Positions 17,832 through 26,600 of a stretch of DNA of 64,000 nt are shown piece by piece (the first letter of the stretch is position 1; each line of letters starts with the position of its first letter). Origin of the DNA: Lachnospiraceae bacterium (GTDB taxonomy: Bacteria; Bacillota; Clostridia; Lachnospirales; Lachnospiraceae); assembly GCA_900199595.1 (NCBI GenBank), contig FZRB01000018.1, positions 1-64,000 of the forward strand. The letters are read 5' to 3'. The translations under genes were made by a program, and so were the position numbers. The notes below the pieces were generated by a model that did no database searches, had not been told where the DNA came from, and saw only the letters and a list, made by a program, of their open reading frames with translations.

Positions 17832-17860
17832 ACTATAACACTGTGCTACAGCTCTGTCAA
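17832..17860 (-). promoter_or_regulatory. Promoter of the lysine riboswitch-dapA operon
   Basis: On the minus strand TTGACA (17860-17855), exactly 17 nt, then TATAGT (17837-17832). Transcription would start a few bases before the aptamer P1 stem. It lies between the stop of the TrmH-family gene and the riboswitch. Confidence 0.85.
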
Positions 17861-17868
17861 CCGAAGAA

Positions 17869-18711
17869 TCAGAACATTTCTGCGATATCTATACTTACCC
17901 TGTTCTCTCTCTGTCTCATAGCCTCATAGCTGATAACAGTAGCAGAGCTGGCGGCATTCAGGCTTTCCAGAGAGCCCTTCATAGGGATTCTTATGAGCTT
18001 ATCTGCAGCCGCGCTGATATTCTCTGTAAGTCCCCTGCCCTCATTTCCAATGAGAAATGCAACCGGTCCCGTAAGGTCAGTCTCATACATAGATGAACCA
18101 CTCAGATGCATGCCATATATAACTATGCCATTACTTCTGAGTCTGTTAATATCACCGAACAGATCATAGGTTACGGCAACATTTTTTCTGAATATGGAAC
18201 CCATTGTCGATCTGATAACCTTAGGACTGTAAATATCGACTGAATCATAGCTTACAAGAATTCCGGTAACTCCTGCTCCTTCAGCACTTCTGATAATAGT
18301 ACCCATGTTACCCGGATCCTGAAGCCTTTCAATTATAAGAATAAGCGGATTCTCGGTTCCATCTCCCAGAAGATCATCAACAGTTTTTTCTTTTATCATA
18401 ACAGTTGCGAGGATTCCCTGAGGAGTTTCCGTATCAGTAATACGCCTTAATACAGGTTCAGTTACAATATAGCATTTATTCTTTGCTGCAGCTATATTTA
18501 CAAGTCTGAGAAGCTTTTCATTGTTAACAACCTTCTTGTCATAATAATCCTGAGTAAAATACATCTCTCCCAGAAGATTGTCAGGAATTTCTTCTACCAT
18601 TCTCATTCCTTCAACAACATATTTCCCGGAATACTTTCTCTCCTTGGGACTGCTAAGCAGCTTAGCAACAAGCTTTACCTTTTCATTATTTGGTGATGTC
18701 AATATATCCAT
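17869..18711 (-). CDS. TrmH/SpoU-family RNA 2'-O-methyltransferase
   Basis: This family methylates ribose 2'-hydroxyls of rRNA or tRNA with SAM through a knotted SPOUT fold. The three motifs are present: DPGNMGTIIRSAEGAG, then IGNEGRGL, then SLNAASSATV. The N-terminal about 110 residues form the substrate-binding domain of the L30e-like type seen in 23S rRNA methyltransferases. The target base cannot be read from the sequence. It has a GGGGG-rich ribosome site and follows dnaE by 23 nt, so it is probably co-transcribed. Confidence 0.9.
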   Translation of the reverse strand: MDILTSPNNEKVKLVAKLLSSPKERKYSGKYVVEGMRMVEEIPDNLLGEMYFTQDYYDKKVVNNEKLLRLVNIAAAKNKCYIVTEPVLRRITDTETPQGILATVMIKEKTVDDLLGDGTENPLILIIERLQDPGNMGTIIRSAEGAGVTGILVSYDSVDIYSPKVIRSTMGSIFRKNVAVTYDLFGDINRLRSNGIVIYGMHLSGSSMYETDLTGPVAFLIGNEGRGLTENISAAADKLIRIPMKGSLESLNAASSATVISYEAMRQRENRVSIDIAEMF

Positions 18712-18734
18712 GTCTGCCCCCCCTATCTTTCAGG

Positions 18735-21700
18735 TTATTTTTTCTTATCTCTGACCAGTACTCTGTCTCTGCCAAATTCCAATACTAGTGCATCCTCCGC
18801 ACCTTTATCCAGGTCTGCTGCCACATATGACTTCACCGCTCGTTTTTCTTCCTTAAGCTGTACATATACCGGTGTGAAACCTGCACGGGATTTGAGCACT
18901 TCATTCAGAATACCCTGTTTCTTCTTCAGGTCCTCACTGTTATCAAGCAGAAGCCACAGTTCCTTCTGCATGGCCTTGTTTTTCTCTTTTATTTCATCAA
19001 GAGAATAAATCTCTGACGCTATGAGCTTGCTGTCTCTTTCAGATACCTGAGCTCTTCCCTTAACTATAATCGACTTTCCTTTTTCGATTAATCCACGGTA
19101 CTTCTCATAGGTTTTTGGAAATGTGATCACCTCCAGTGTACCATAGAGATCTTCCAGCTTCAGAAAAGCCATATTTTCATTATTCTTTGTAATCTTAGCG
19201 GTTATATCCTCGATCAGTCCGCCTATTGTATAAGTATATCCATCCTTTGCACCTGTGGCAGTCTCCTGGGAAATAACCTCTTCCTCATCACCTGTATCAA
19301 CCATAAAATCAGCAGAAGTGATATTGGTTTCTTTTTCAAGTATTTCCCTGACATCATCCAGTGGATGACCACTTACATAAAAGCCGAGAACATCTTTTTC
19401 TCCCTTGAGCATTATGTCCTTACCAAACTCCGGTACATCCGGATATTCTATATCAAAGGCTTCTTTCTCTTCCTCACCCATGAAGTCAAGAAGTGACATC
19501 TGGCCTGTCGCATTTTTCTTTTTCTCAGCAGTAACCTGATCTATAATCTGCGGATACACCATGATAAGCTGTCTTCTGCTTCTTCCGAAGCCGTCAAATG
19601 CACCTGCCATAATGAAGTTTTCGATTGTTCTTTTATTTGCTTCCTTACCGGACATTCTCTCTATAAAATCTTTTATGTCCTTATAAGGTCCATTCTCGTC
19701 TCTCTCTCTGATGACAGCATCCACCACCGTCTCACCCACAGACTTGATGGCATACATACCATACCTTATGCTGTTTCCAGAAACCGCAAAATTGCCCTTA
19801 CCTTCATTAACATCGGGAGGAAGGATTTTTATACCCATCTGCTTAACAGCATCCATATACTTCTGCAGTTTATTTGGATGATCCTTTACCGATGTAAGAA
19901 GAGCTGCCATAAAGTCCAGTGGATAATAAAGTTTCAGATATGCTGTCTGATAAGCCACAACCGCATAAGCTGCCGCATGTGATTTATTAAAGGCATAGCT
20001 GGCAAAATCAGTCATTTCATCGAAAATCTTATTAGCCGTTTCTTCACTTATACCTTTATTTATACAGCCCGGAACACCTGTTTCTTCATTTCCATATACA
20101 AAGTATTCCCTCTCCTTCTCCATGACACTTGCCTTTTTCTTGGACATGGCACGTCTCACAAGATCGGATCTTCCAAGGCTGTAACCTGCCAGAGCCATAA
20201 CTATCTGCATAACCTGCTCCTGATAAACTATACAGCCATAGGTAGGTTCAAGAATCGGTTCAAGTTCAGGAGTATCATAGCTGATAGGTCCTGTAGAATC
20301 CTTTCCCTTTATATACTGAGGAATAAAATCCATGGGACCGGGACGATAAAGCGATATACCCGCTATAACATCCTCTATACTTCTAGGTTTCAGCTCTTTC
20401 ATGAAACTCTGCATTCCGGAGCTCTCAAGCTGAAATATACCATCACATCTGCCTGATGATATCAGCTTAAACACCCTTTCATCATTCATTTCAAGATGCT
20501 CTACATCAACATCCTTTCCTAGACGTTCCTTAACACTTTTTATGGTATCCTGAATAACCGTAAGATTCCTGAGTCCCAGAAAGTCCATCTTAAGAAGGCC
20601 CAGCTCCTCAAGAGTATCCTTCTCATACTGTGTAGTAACCGCATCTCCGTTTTTGCATAACGGTACATATTCCACTATGGGCTCACTGCCGATTACAACA
20701 CCGGCCGCATGCATGGAAGCGTGTCTTGGAAGTCCCTCCAGACGTCTTGACATATCGACCAGATATTTTACTTCTTCATCTTCATTATAAAATTTATTAA
20801 AATCAGGACTTTCCTTTAACGCTTTATCTATAGTCATACCCGGAGTTCCCGGAATCGACTTGGCAACCATATCAACCTTTTTAAGTGGTACAGCAAGAGC
20901 CCGTCCCACATCTCTGATACAGTTACGGGCAGCGAGAGTACCAAAGGTAACTATCTGAACCACCTTTTCCTCGCCGTATTTTTCAGATACGTAATCAATT
21001 ACTTTCTGTCTTCCCTCAGGCTCAAAATCCACGTCTATATCCGGCATGGATACACGCTCAGGATTCAGGAACCTCTCGAAGATAAGACTATATCTGATAG
21101 GATCTATATTTGTGATCTTAAGAGCATATGAAACTATACTTCCTGCTGCAGATCCTCTTCCCGGACCTACGCCAATACCATGCTCCTTTGCATAATTAAT
21201 AAAATCCCATACTATCAGAAAGTAGTCTACGTAGCCCATGTTCTTGATAGTTTCAAGTTCATAAAGAAGTCTTTCGATGAGTTCTTTATTATTATCTTCA
21301 GTCTGATCATTTATATACTCATCTCTTACTGCTTCAACTATTCTGCTTCCGACCGTCTCATCCTGTTTTCTCTGGGCATCTCTGTCTTCAGCTGATACTG
21401 CTTTGAAAGCTTCATCCTCTGTTATGGCACCAACTACTCTGTCATATATATCCTCTACATTTATTGATAGATTATATCTTTCATTTAATCCGTTTAAGCA
21501 AAGATATATCAGGTACTGATAAGCTCCGCCGAATCCTTCGGGAACCTGATACTTAGGAATTTTCTGCTCACCAAAAACAATATTTACATTGCATCTTTCG
21601 GCAATCTTATGGGTATTCTCTATAGCCTCCTCTGCATATGGAAAAAGCTTTCGCATTTCCTCCTCAGACTTCAGATAATACTGACCGCCCTCATATCTCA

Positions 21701-22406
21701 TTCTGTTTTCATCATCCACCAGAGTGTTGGTCTGAATACACAGAAGTATATCGTGGGCTTCCCAGTCCTCTGCTTTTACATAATGGGAATCATTTGTGCA
21801 TACCAGCTCTATTCCGGTCTCCTGGGACATACGCAAAAGATCGGTATTTACCAGCGTATCATCTGAAAGCCCGTGATCCTGCATCTCAAGAAAATAATTC
21901 CCCTCACCGAAGATATCCCTGTATTCCAGAGCCACCTTCTTTGCTTCATCATAAAGCCTTCTTCTCAGATAAAATGCGACCTCACCCTGAAGACATGCTG
22001 AAAGGCATATGATTCCTTCATGATACTGTCTTAAAACCTCTTTATCCACCCGGGGCTTATAATAAAAGCCCTCGGTAAAGCCCTTTGAGACTATCTTTGA
22101 CAGATTCCTGTAGCCTAGATCATTTTCAGCCAGAAGAATCAAATGATAATATCTTTCATCATTGTTCCCCACCTCGCGGTCAAATCTCGAACCCGGAGAT
22201 ACATATACCTCGCATCCGATGATAGGCTTAATCCCCTGTTTCAGGCATTCTCTGTAAAAATAGATAGCGCCATACATGACACCGTGATCTGTTATGGCCA
22301 GACTATCAAAACCAAGTTCCTTTGCACGCGAAACAAGCTCGGTCACTTTGGCCGAGCCGTCCAGTAAGCTGTATTCAGTATGTACATGTAAATGTGTAAA
22401 TGCCAT
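18735..22406 (-). CDS. dnaE: DNA polymerase III subunit alpha
   Basis: DnaE is the alpha subunit of the replicative polymerase family; in Firmicutes it works beside PolC, extending primers mainly on the lagging strand. The N-terminal PHP domain (THLHVHTEYSLLDG, TDHG) is followed by the polymerase core with the catalytic PDIDVDF aspartates and GRGSAAGS, then helix-hairpin-helix and an OB fold near residues 1010-1100. Length (1223) is typical for DnaE1-type proteins. It lies 10 nt after a DUF5662-type gene and ahead of the methyltransferase gene. Confidence 0.96.
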   Translation of the reverse strand: MAFTHLHVHTEYSLLDGSAKVTELVSRAKELGFDSLAITDHGVMYGAIYFYRECLKQGIKPIIGCEVYVSPGSRFDREVGNNDERYYHLILLAENDLGYRNLSKIVSKGFTEGFYYKPRVDKEVLRQYHEGIICLSACLQGEVAFYLRRRLYDEAKKVALEYRDIFGEGNYFLEMQDHGLSDDTLVNTDLLRMSQETGIELVCTNDSHYVKAEDWEAHDILLCIQTNTLVDDENRMRYEGGQYYLKSEEEMRKLFPYAEEAIENTHKIAERCNVNIVFGEQKIPKYQVPEGFGGAYQYLIYLCLNGLNERYNLSINVEDIYDRVVGAITEDEAFKAVSAEDRDAQRKQDETVGSRIVEAVRDEYINDQTEDNNKELIERLLYELETIKNMGYVDYFLIVWDFINYAKEHGIGVGPGRGSAAGSIVSYALKITNIDPIRYSLIFERFLNPERVSMPDIDVDFEPEGRQKVIDYVSEKYGEEKVVQIVTFGTLAARNCIRDVGRALAVPLKKVDMVAKSIPGTPGMTIDKALKESPDFNKFYNEDEEVKYLVDMSRRLEGLPRHASMHAAGVVIGSEPIVEYVPLCKNGDAVTTQYEKDTLEELGLLKMDFLGLRNLTVIQDTIKSVKERLGKDVDVEHLEMNDERVFKLISSGRCDGIFQLESSGMQSFMKELKPRSIEDVIAGISLYRPGPMDFIPQYIKGKDSTGPISYDTPELEPILEPTYGCIVYQEQVMQIVMALAGYSLGRSDLVRRAMSKKKASVMEKEREYFVYGNEETGVPGCINKGISEETANKIFDEMTDFASYAFNKSHAAAYAVVAYQTAYLKLYYPLDFMAALLTSVKDHPNKLQKYMDAVKQMGIKILPPDVNEGKGNFAVSGNSIRYGMYAIKSVGETVVDAVIRERDENGPYKDIKDFIERMSGKEANKRTIENFIMAGAFDGFGRSRRQLIMVYPQIIDQVTAEKKKNATGQMSLLDFMGEEEKEAFDIEYPDVPEFGKDIMLKGEKDVLGFYVSGHPLDDVREILEKETNITSADFMVDTGDEEEVISQETATGAKDGYTYTIGGLIEDITAKITKNNENMAFLKLEDLYGTLEVITFPKTYEKYRGLIEKGKSIIVKGRAQVSERDSKLIASEIYSLDEIKEKNKAMQKELWLLLDNSEDLKKKQGILNEVLKSRAGFTPVYVQLKEEKRAVKSYVAADLDKGAEDALVLEFGRDRVLVRDKKK

Positions 22407-22416
22407 TGGATTTTCC

Positions 22417-23169
22417 TTATTTGAGCCTCAGGTTTTTGATTTCATTAAATATACTCTCTAAGCACGCAGATACTCTCGTGCCCATTCTATCTCTTTTTAT
22501 TCTTCTTACATATTTTTTATTCAGGCTTCTCACAGCCTTATCATTGTATTTTTTCTCAAGTTTTTTCTTCAGCTTCTTCTTATATTCCTGTCTCTTAAGA
22601 TATTTCTTATATTCTTTCATATATCTTTTTGCATATCTGAAGGTCTTTTCTTCACCCTCTTCGGCAAGCATATTCAGAAGCAGATTGATCTTTTTTCTGA
22701 CATAAGGATGCATAGCACCCTTTGATTTTCCATTCAGGAAATAATCCAGAGCCGTCCTGTCTGTATAGTCATTCTTATGATATATTTTGCTGGCTGCTAC
22801 ACGGTCACAGAACATTTCTACAATATAATTATCCGGCATTTTCATACCGACCATACTTCCATCTCTTTTTACCAGATCATAATCTAGCCAGTACTCCAGA
22901 TGATGCTTATTCCTCCCCTTATGATGAAGCCAGGAGGATGTATATCCCTTGTCCTCTCTTTCAGCATCATTGGGACTTCTTGTCCCCTGATAATACTTAG
23001 CTCCAACCAGAAATTCTGATGGAGAATACTTTGACAGATCATGTAAAAGACCCTGCTTATAAAGCCCGCATCTAAAACAGTTTCTGCCCACTTCAAACTT
23101 ATGTTCATTTATGGTCTGAAGATGTTTAAACCACTTCTTTTCTTTTATTTTATCCATAATACCCATCAT
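22417..23169 (-). CDS. DUF5662-like conserved protein
   Basis: This basic protein of about 250 residues has a conserved N-terminal half with histidine/aspartate pairs (LLHDLSKYSP, WLHHKGRNKHH) that recall a metal-binding HD-type fold, and a lysine/arginine-rich C-terminus. The family is common in Lachnospiraceae and has no known function to me. I choose the ATG at 23169, 8 nt after AAGGAAG, not the upstream in-frame start that would add a hydrophobic stretch lying over the promoter. It is first in a probable operon with dnaE. Confidence 0.75.
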   Translation of the reverse strand: MMGIMDKIKEKKWFKHLQTINEHKFEVGRNCFRCGLYKQGLLHDLSKYSPSEFLVGAKYYQGTRSPNDAEREDKGYTSSWLHHKGRNKHHLEYWLDYDLVKRDGSMVGMKMPDNYIVEMFCDRVAASKIYHKNDYTDRTALDYFLNGKSKGAMHPYVRKKINLLLNMLAEEGEEKTFRYAKRYMKEYKKYLKRQEYKKKLKKKLEKKYNDKAVRSLNKKYVRRIKRDRMGTRVSACLESIFNEIKNLRLK

Positions 23170-23209
23170 AGTTTTTACTTCCTTAATGATTAGAATTCCA
23201 CATTTATAA

Positions 23210-23238
23210 ATTATAACAATAATCAACTTTTGATACAA
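23210..23238 (-). promoter_or_regulatory. Promoter of the DUF5662-dnaE operon
   Basis: On the minus strand TTGTAT (23238-23233), 17 nt, TATAAT (23215-23210), about 40 nt before the chosen ATG. Confidence 0.7.
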
Positions 23239-23349
23239 TAATAAAAAAGTATGGCACTATCCATGTTCTGATGATAGAATGACATAAGTGTCATAAGTCG
23301 GCACGCGTTCTTGCTTGCAAGAAAAGCGTGTTGACTTCATGACACGCAA

Positions 23350-23373
23350 AACACGAGGAAAAAGCATTTTTTG
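23350..23373 (+). repeat. 24-nt direct repeat, copy 1
   Basis: Starts AACACGAGG and ends CATTTTTTG; identical to copy 2, 117 nt downstream. It is followed by a run of A that could fold back on the T run. Confidence 0.85.
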
Positions 23374-23466
23374 AAAAAAAATAGCGGTTTCCGAGTGTTT
23401 TCAGGATTGCGAGAGTTTTCGAAGAAAACGGAGCAATCCGTATGTCATTCAATTGATAAGCGTCTT

Positions 23467-23490
23467 AACACGAGGAAAAAGCATTTTTTG
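23467..23490 (+). repeat. 24-nt direct repeat, copy 2
   Basis: Exact copy of 23350-23373. It ends 17 nt before the ATG at 23508, so any pairing or protein binding here could affect the ribosome site AAGGAA. Confidence 0.85.
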
Positions 23491-23507
23491 TAAAAAAGGA
23501 AATCATT

Positions 23508-24392
23508 ATGCAGTTAAAAAATGAAGATAATTCAAATCAAAATGTAACAAATCAGAATCCTAACCCTAATTATAACTCTGCTTCTCCAAATGGAAATTTT
23601 AATCAACAGACATCTCCTTATGGAAACAACACGGGGCAAACTGCCCCATACGGAAGCTATAATCAACAGAATACTCCATACTATAATCAACAGAATACTC
23701 CATACTATAATCAACAGAATACTCCATATGGAAATAATAACCAGCAGGCAGTGATCAGTCAGAAGAGCAGCTTTCCGGTATGGCTTGTAATTCTTATAGC
23801 CGTTCTTGTTATAGGGGCAGCAGGATATTTTCTGCTTGGTACTTTTAATGATATATTCGGAAAGGCTGATTATACTCCGGGCACGGTAACTGACAAGTCC
23901 TATCAGAACAATTATTTTGAATTCAAAACAACACTTGGTTCCGGTTGGAAGGTAACTCAGAGTGTTTCTGATACTGAGCTTGTTAAGAAGACTCTTAATC
24001 AGAAGCAGGTTGTCACTGAGTTTTCTGCTCAGAATGATAAGTCAATAGAAGTCATTGGTTTTTCTGTACAGCAGACGCCTTATAACATAAAGGCCGTAGG
24101 AACAGATATAGATAATCTTATGGATAATCTGAAGTCTGAATTCGTAAAGGAAATGGAAGCCGGTGGATATAAGATATCAAATATAGAAAGAGATACCATG
24201 ACCATAGCCGGAAAAACCTGCGAAGGCTTTAAAATGACAGGAAGAGTTGATGGAGTCAATATGGATCTGAGTCTGGTTCAGTTCTATATGTTCAAGGGAA
24301 ATTATGTCGGCGCATTTTCCGCCGCTTCAACCTCCCAGGGAAAAGCAAAGCTTGTTATCACAAATAATGTCAGTGAACTCTCTTCTAACTAA
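23508..24392 (+). CDS. Asn/Gln/Tyr/Pro-rich single-pass membrane protein
   Basis: The 294-residue protein has an N-terminal low-complexity half of about 85 residues built from YNQQNTPY-type units, a membrane helix at about 91-111, and an extracellular domain of about 180 residues. The outer domain has a mixed alpha/beta pattern and one cysteine (KTCEGF); I do not recognise its family. With no signal peptide cleavage site, the repeat-rich part should lie in the cytoplasm. The repeats are encoded by three perfect 24-nt copies. It is followed after 33 nt by an SDR gene in the same direction. Confidence 0.8.
   Translation: MQLKNEDNSNQNVTNQNPNPNYNSASPNGNFNQQTSPYGNNTGQTAPYGSYNQQNTPYYNQQNTPYYNQQNTPYGNNNQQAVISQKSSFPVWLVILIAVLVIGAAGYFLLGTFNDIFGKADYTPGTVTDKSYQNNYFEFKTTLGSGWKVTQSVSDTELVKKTLNQKQVVTEFSAQNDKSIEVIGFSVQQTPYNIKAVGTDIDNLMDNLKSEFVKEMEAGGYKISNIERDTMTIAGKTCEGFKMTGRVDGVNMDLSLVQFYMFKGNYVGAFSAASTSQGKAKLVITNNVSELSSN
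23657..23728 (+). repeat. Three perfect 24-nt tandem repeats inside a gene
   Basis: Copies at 23657-23680, 23681-23704 and 23705-23728 are identical, each encoding eight residues of the YNQQNTPY pattern. Imperfect relatives flank them. Such arrays change copy number by slippage while keeping frame. Confidence 0.93.
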
Positions 24393-24425
24393 TAACAAAT
24401 AAAGTGAATAATCTGGAGACCAATA

Positions 24426-25202
24426 ATGATCAAAAATACATATGCAGTAGTGACAGGCGCCAGCAGCGGACTTGGACTGGAATTTGCCAAACAGCTTTCG
24501 GAAAGAGGTTATAAGCTGGTCCTTGTTGCAAGACGCAAAGATAAACTCGAAAAAATACAGGGCATATTAAAAACTGAAAGTAAAATAATCGTTGCTGACT
24601 TAAGTGACAGGTCGGAATGTGTAAGGGTTGTCGAAGAAGTAAAGGATCTGGAAGTCGAAGTATTTATTAACAATGCGGGCTTCGGAGACTGCGGAAGATT
24701 TTACGAAACTGATATAAATAAAGAACTGGGAATGATAGATGTAAATGTAACGGCTGTTCACATCCTCATGAAGCTTATGCTCATGAAAATGAAGGCTAAG
24801 GTAAGCGGCGCCTATATACTTAATGTGGCTTCCTCTGCAGGACTTTTTCCTGGCGGACCATATATGGCAACCTACTATGCAACAAAGGCCTATGTAACAA
24901 GTCTTACCCAGGCCGTTTCAAGGGAGATGAAAGAAGCCGGAAGTGATATATACATCGGAGCTCTCTGTCCCGGACCGGTGGATACAGAGTTTAACGATGT
25001 GGCGGATGTTCAGTTTGCTCTAAGGGGAATGAATCCAAAGGACTGTGTAAGCTATGCATTAAAGCAGATGTTCAGATACAGGAAGGAAATTATAGTCCCC
25101 ACCCTGAGAATGAAGATAGCAGTTTTGGGAACAAGACTCCTTCCTCGCGATCAGGTAGTAGCAATGACAGGTGGACAACAGAAAAAGAAAAAGGATTTTT
25201 AG
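24426..25202 (+). CDS. Short-chain dehydrogenase/reductase
   Basis: A classical SDR of 258 residues. The cofactor motif TGASSGLG is at the N-terminus, NNAGFGD follows, and the catalytic serine (NVASSAG) and YYATKAY tyrosine-lysine pair are intact. An arginine pair after the second strand (ARRKDK) suggests NADP(H). The substrate is unknown; close relatives act on ketones, acyl chains or sugars. It follows the membrane protein gene by 33 nt with a GGAG site, so the two may share a transcript. Confidence 0.92.
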   Translation: MIKNTYAVVTGASSGLGLEFAKQLSERGYKLVLVARRKDKLEKIQGILKTESKIIVADLSDRSECVRVVEEVKDLEVEVFINNAGFGDCGRFYETDINKELGMIDVNVTAVHILMKLMLMKMKAKVSGAYILNVASSAGLFPGGPYMATYYATKAYVTSLTQAVSREMKEAGSDIYIGALCPGPVDTEFNDVADVQFALRGMNPKDCVSYALKQMFRYRKEIIVPTLRMKIAVLGTRLLPRDQVVAMTGGQQKKKKDF

Positions 25203-25234
25203 CATACATTTAACTTCTCATAACTGTGCATATT

Positions 25235-25243
25235 TGTTATAAT
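25235..25243 (+). promoter_or_regulatory. Extended -10 promoter of the desulfoferrodoxin gene
   Basis: TGTTATAAT matches the extended -10 pattern; the -35 region (TTCTCA, 17 nt upstream) is poor. It lies about 77 nt before the ATG. Confidence 0.5.
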
Positions 25244-25319
25244 AATTTTCAGAGTTGCTTTAGCAATTTTCGATCCGTATATCATAATCGGGGTTAAAAA
25301 AAATTAGGAGGATTACAAA

Positions 25320-25694
25320 ATGAAGGTATTTAAGTGTACAAAATGTAACAACATGATTTCGTATCTTGAGAAGGATGCATGTGACGTTAAATGCTGTGGA
25401 GAAACAATGGTTGAGATAGTACCTAATACTACAGACGCAGCCGGCGAAAAGCATGTTCCTGTTATCGAGGTTGATGGAAATATCGTAACAGTAAAGGTTG
25501 GTTCTGTAGAACATCCTATGACAGAGGCTCATCTCATCAAATGGATTGCTATTGAAACAGAGCAGGGAAGACAGCGTAAGACCCTAACTCCTGAAGATAA
25601 GCCTGAAGCTACATTTGCTCTTGTAGACGGCGATAAGGTTAAGGAAGCTTACGAGTTCTGCAACCTTCACGGACTTTGGAAGGCAGAGGCATAA
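25320..25694 (+). CDS. dfx: Desulfoferrodoxin (superoxide reductase)
   Basis: Desulfoferrodoxin reduces superoxide to hydrogen peroxide without making oxygen, a typical defence of strict anaerobes. The N-terminal desulforedoxin-like iron site is built from CTKC and CC (residues about 6-29). The catalytic square-pyramidal iron site uses histidines in EKHVPV, VEHPMTEAHL and the C-terminal cysteine and histidine of FCNLHGLW. Length (124) is normal for the two-iron class. AGGAGG lies 8 nt before the ATG. It is monocistronic, ending in a strong bidirectional terminator. Confidence 0.95.
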   Translation: MKVFKCTKCNNMISYLEKDACDVKCCGETMVEIVPNTTDAAGEKHVPVIEVDGNIVTVKVGSVEHPMTEAHLIKWIAIETEQGRQRKTLTPEDKPEATFALVDGDKVKEAYEFCNLHGLWKAEA

Positions 25695-25707
25695 TCTGCT
25701 ACTCAAT

Positions 25708-25755
25708 AAAAAAGATGACAGAAGTGGCACTGGTTCACTTCTGTCATCTTTTTTT
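25708..25755. terminator. Bidirectional terminator, TGACA-core family
   Basis: GATGACAGAAGTG pairs with CACTTCTGTCATC around a GCACTGGTT loop, flanked by A and T runs that make it work in both directions for the two converging genes. One of five related hairpins in the window. Confidence 0.9.
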
Positions 25756-26533
25756 AATTTAGTATGTATTCTGCCAGAATTCCGTACATTTCCCTTACAT
25801 AGTAGGTAGGAAGAAGCCACCAGGCTGTCTTTGCAGATACCGCCCCATGCTTAAGTCCATACTTATCTGCTATTTTTCCGGCTCTGTATTCATGAAATTC
25901 ATTTGTGGCAATTGATATGCTGCTTCCAAGATCATTATCATCCATTATCTGTTTTGAAAATCTGATATTTTCATCTGTAGAAGTAGACTTATCCTCCATG
26001 AGTATACGATTTTTTGAAATGCCTTTACTTATCAGCCATCTTCTCATGCATTCAGCTTCCGAGATATCTTCTCCTTCACCGGTTCCTCCGGACACTATAC
26101 AAACCGTATCAGGATAAGTTTCTAAATAATCCTTCGCCACCGTAAGTCTTTCAACCATCATAAGACTCGGAGATTCTCCCCTGACCTGACAACCGAGAAC
26201 TATAAGCACCGCATTTTTCTCAAACCTCTCATAACAGCCCTTTACTATACAGGTTGTTGTCACTATCGCCAGAACCAGTATAGTAGCTGCCACAGCTGAA
26301 ACTATTATAAGAAATATTTTTCCACCAGACACAGACCATAGCTTTAATATCGTCTGGTTTATCTGCTTCATAAAAAAACCGTACAAGATCAGTATAAGCG
26401 ATATGATTATTCCGGTTACATTGCCGATGTTCAGGATGCCCCAATAGATCACATTTGTAAACAATAGGAAACATATCAATCCGATTAAAATAAATATTAC
26501 TGGTAAAACTTTTTCTCTCATATCTTTTTCCAT
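25754..26533 (-). CDS. DUF218 (YdcF/ElyC/SanA-like) membrane protein
   Basis: About four N-terminal membrane helices fill residues 8-100, followed by a DUF218 domain with LGCQVRGESPS, VSGGTGEGEDISEA, MEDKSTST and ATNEFHEYRA motifs. Family members such as ElyC and SanA affect envelope and peptidoglycan precursor metabolism, possibly through lipid carriers. Length is 259 residues. The start is uncertain: no clear ribosome site precedes the first ATG, and a second ATG four codons later is also possible. It is flanked on both sides by terminators, so it is a single-gene unit. Confidence 0.85.
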   Translation of the reverse strand: MEKDMREKVLPVIFILIGLICFLLFTNVIYWGILNIGNVTGIIISLILILYGFFMKQINQTILKLWSVSGGKIFLIIVSAVAATILVLAIVTTTCIVKGCYERFEKNAVLIVLGCQVRGESPSLMMVERLTVAKDYLETYPDTVCIVSGGTGEGEDISEAECMRRWLISKGISKNRILMEDKSTSTDENIRFSKQIMDDNDLGSSISIATNEFHEYRAGKIADKYGLKHGAVSAKTAWWLLPTYYVREMYGILAEYILN

Positions 26534-26537
26534 TAAT

Positions 26538-26572
26538 AAAAATCGGCGTACTGCTATAATACACCGATTTTT
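26538..26572. terminator. Terminator of the amino-acid ABC operon
   Basis: AAAAATCGGCGTA pairs with TACACCGATTTTT over 13 bp with one wobble, 9-nt loop. On the minus strand it ends in TTTTT and follows the solute-binding protein gene. It lies next to the start of the DUF218 gene. Confidence 0.85.
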
Positions 26573-26600
26573 AACTAGTTTATTCTTTGTTTAATAAATA

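Larger units (their letters stand above)
23277..23490 (+). ncRNA. Candidate structured leader RNA or repeat element of unknown type
   Basis: This region fills most of the 338-nt gap before the Asn/Gln-rich protein gene. GAATGACATA (23277-23286) pairs with TATGTCATTC (23441-23450) and encloses two hairpins. The first, 23288-23345, has 24 pairs in four blocks; the second, 23404-23439, is GGATTGC/GCAATCC plus GTTTTC/GAAAAC. A 24-nt exact repeat starting AACACGAGG lies at 23350-23373 and 23467-23490; the second copy ends 17 nt before the ATG. TGACA-TAAG-TGTCA (23280-23293) competes with both the closing stem and the first hairpin. No known riboswitch core was recognised. It could be a cis-regulatory RNA or a small mobile repeat. 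Confidence 0.5.

Noticed and set aside
23339-23374. Eleven-codon ATG frame (MTRKTRGKSIF) in the leader, possibly a leader peptide
   Set aside because: There is no ribosome site before its ATG, which lies inside the 3' arm of the first hairpin; a regulatory leader peptide is not supported.
23335-23493. Open frame of about 50 codons through both copies of the 24-nt repeat (reading NTRKKHFL twice)
   Set aside because: It has no start codon with a ribosome site and lies in strongly paired DNA, so structure explains the pattern better than coding.
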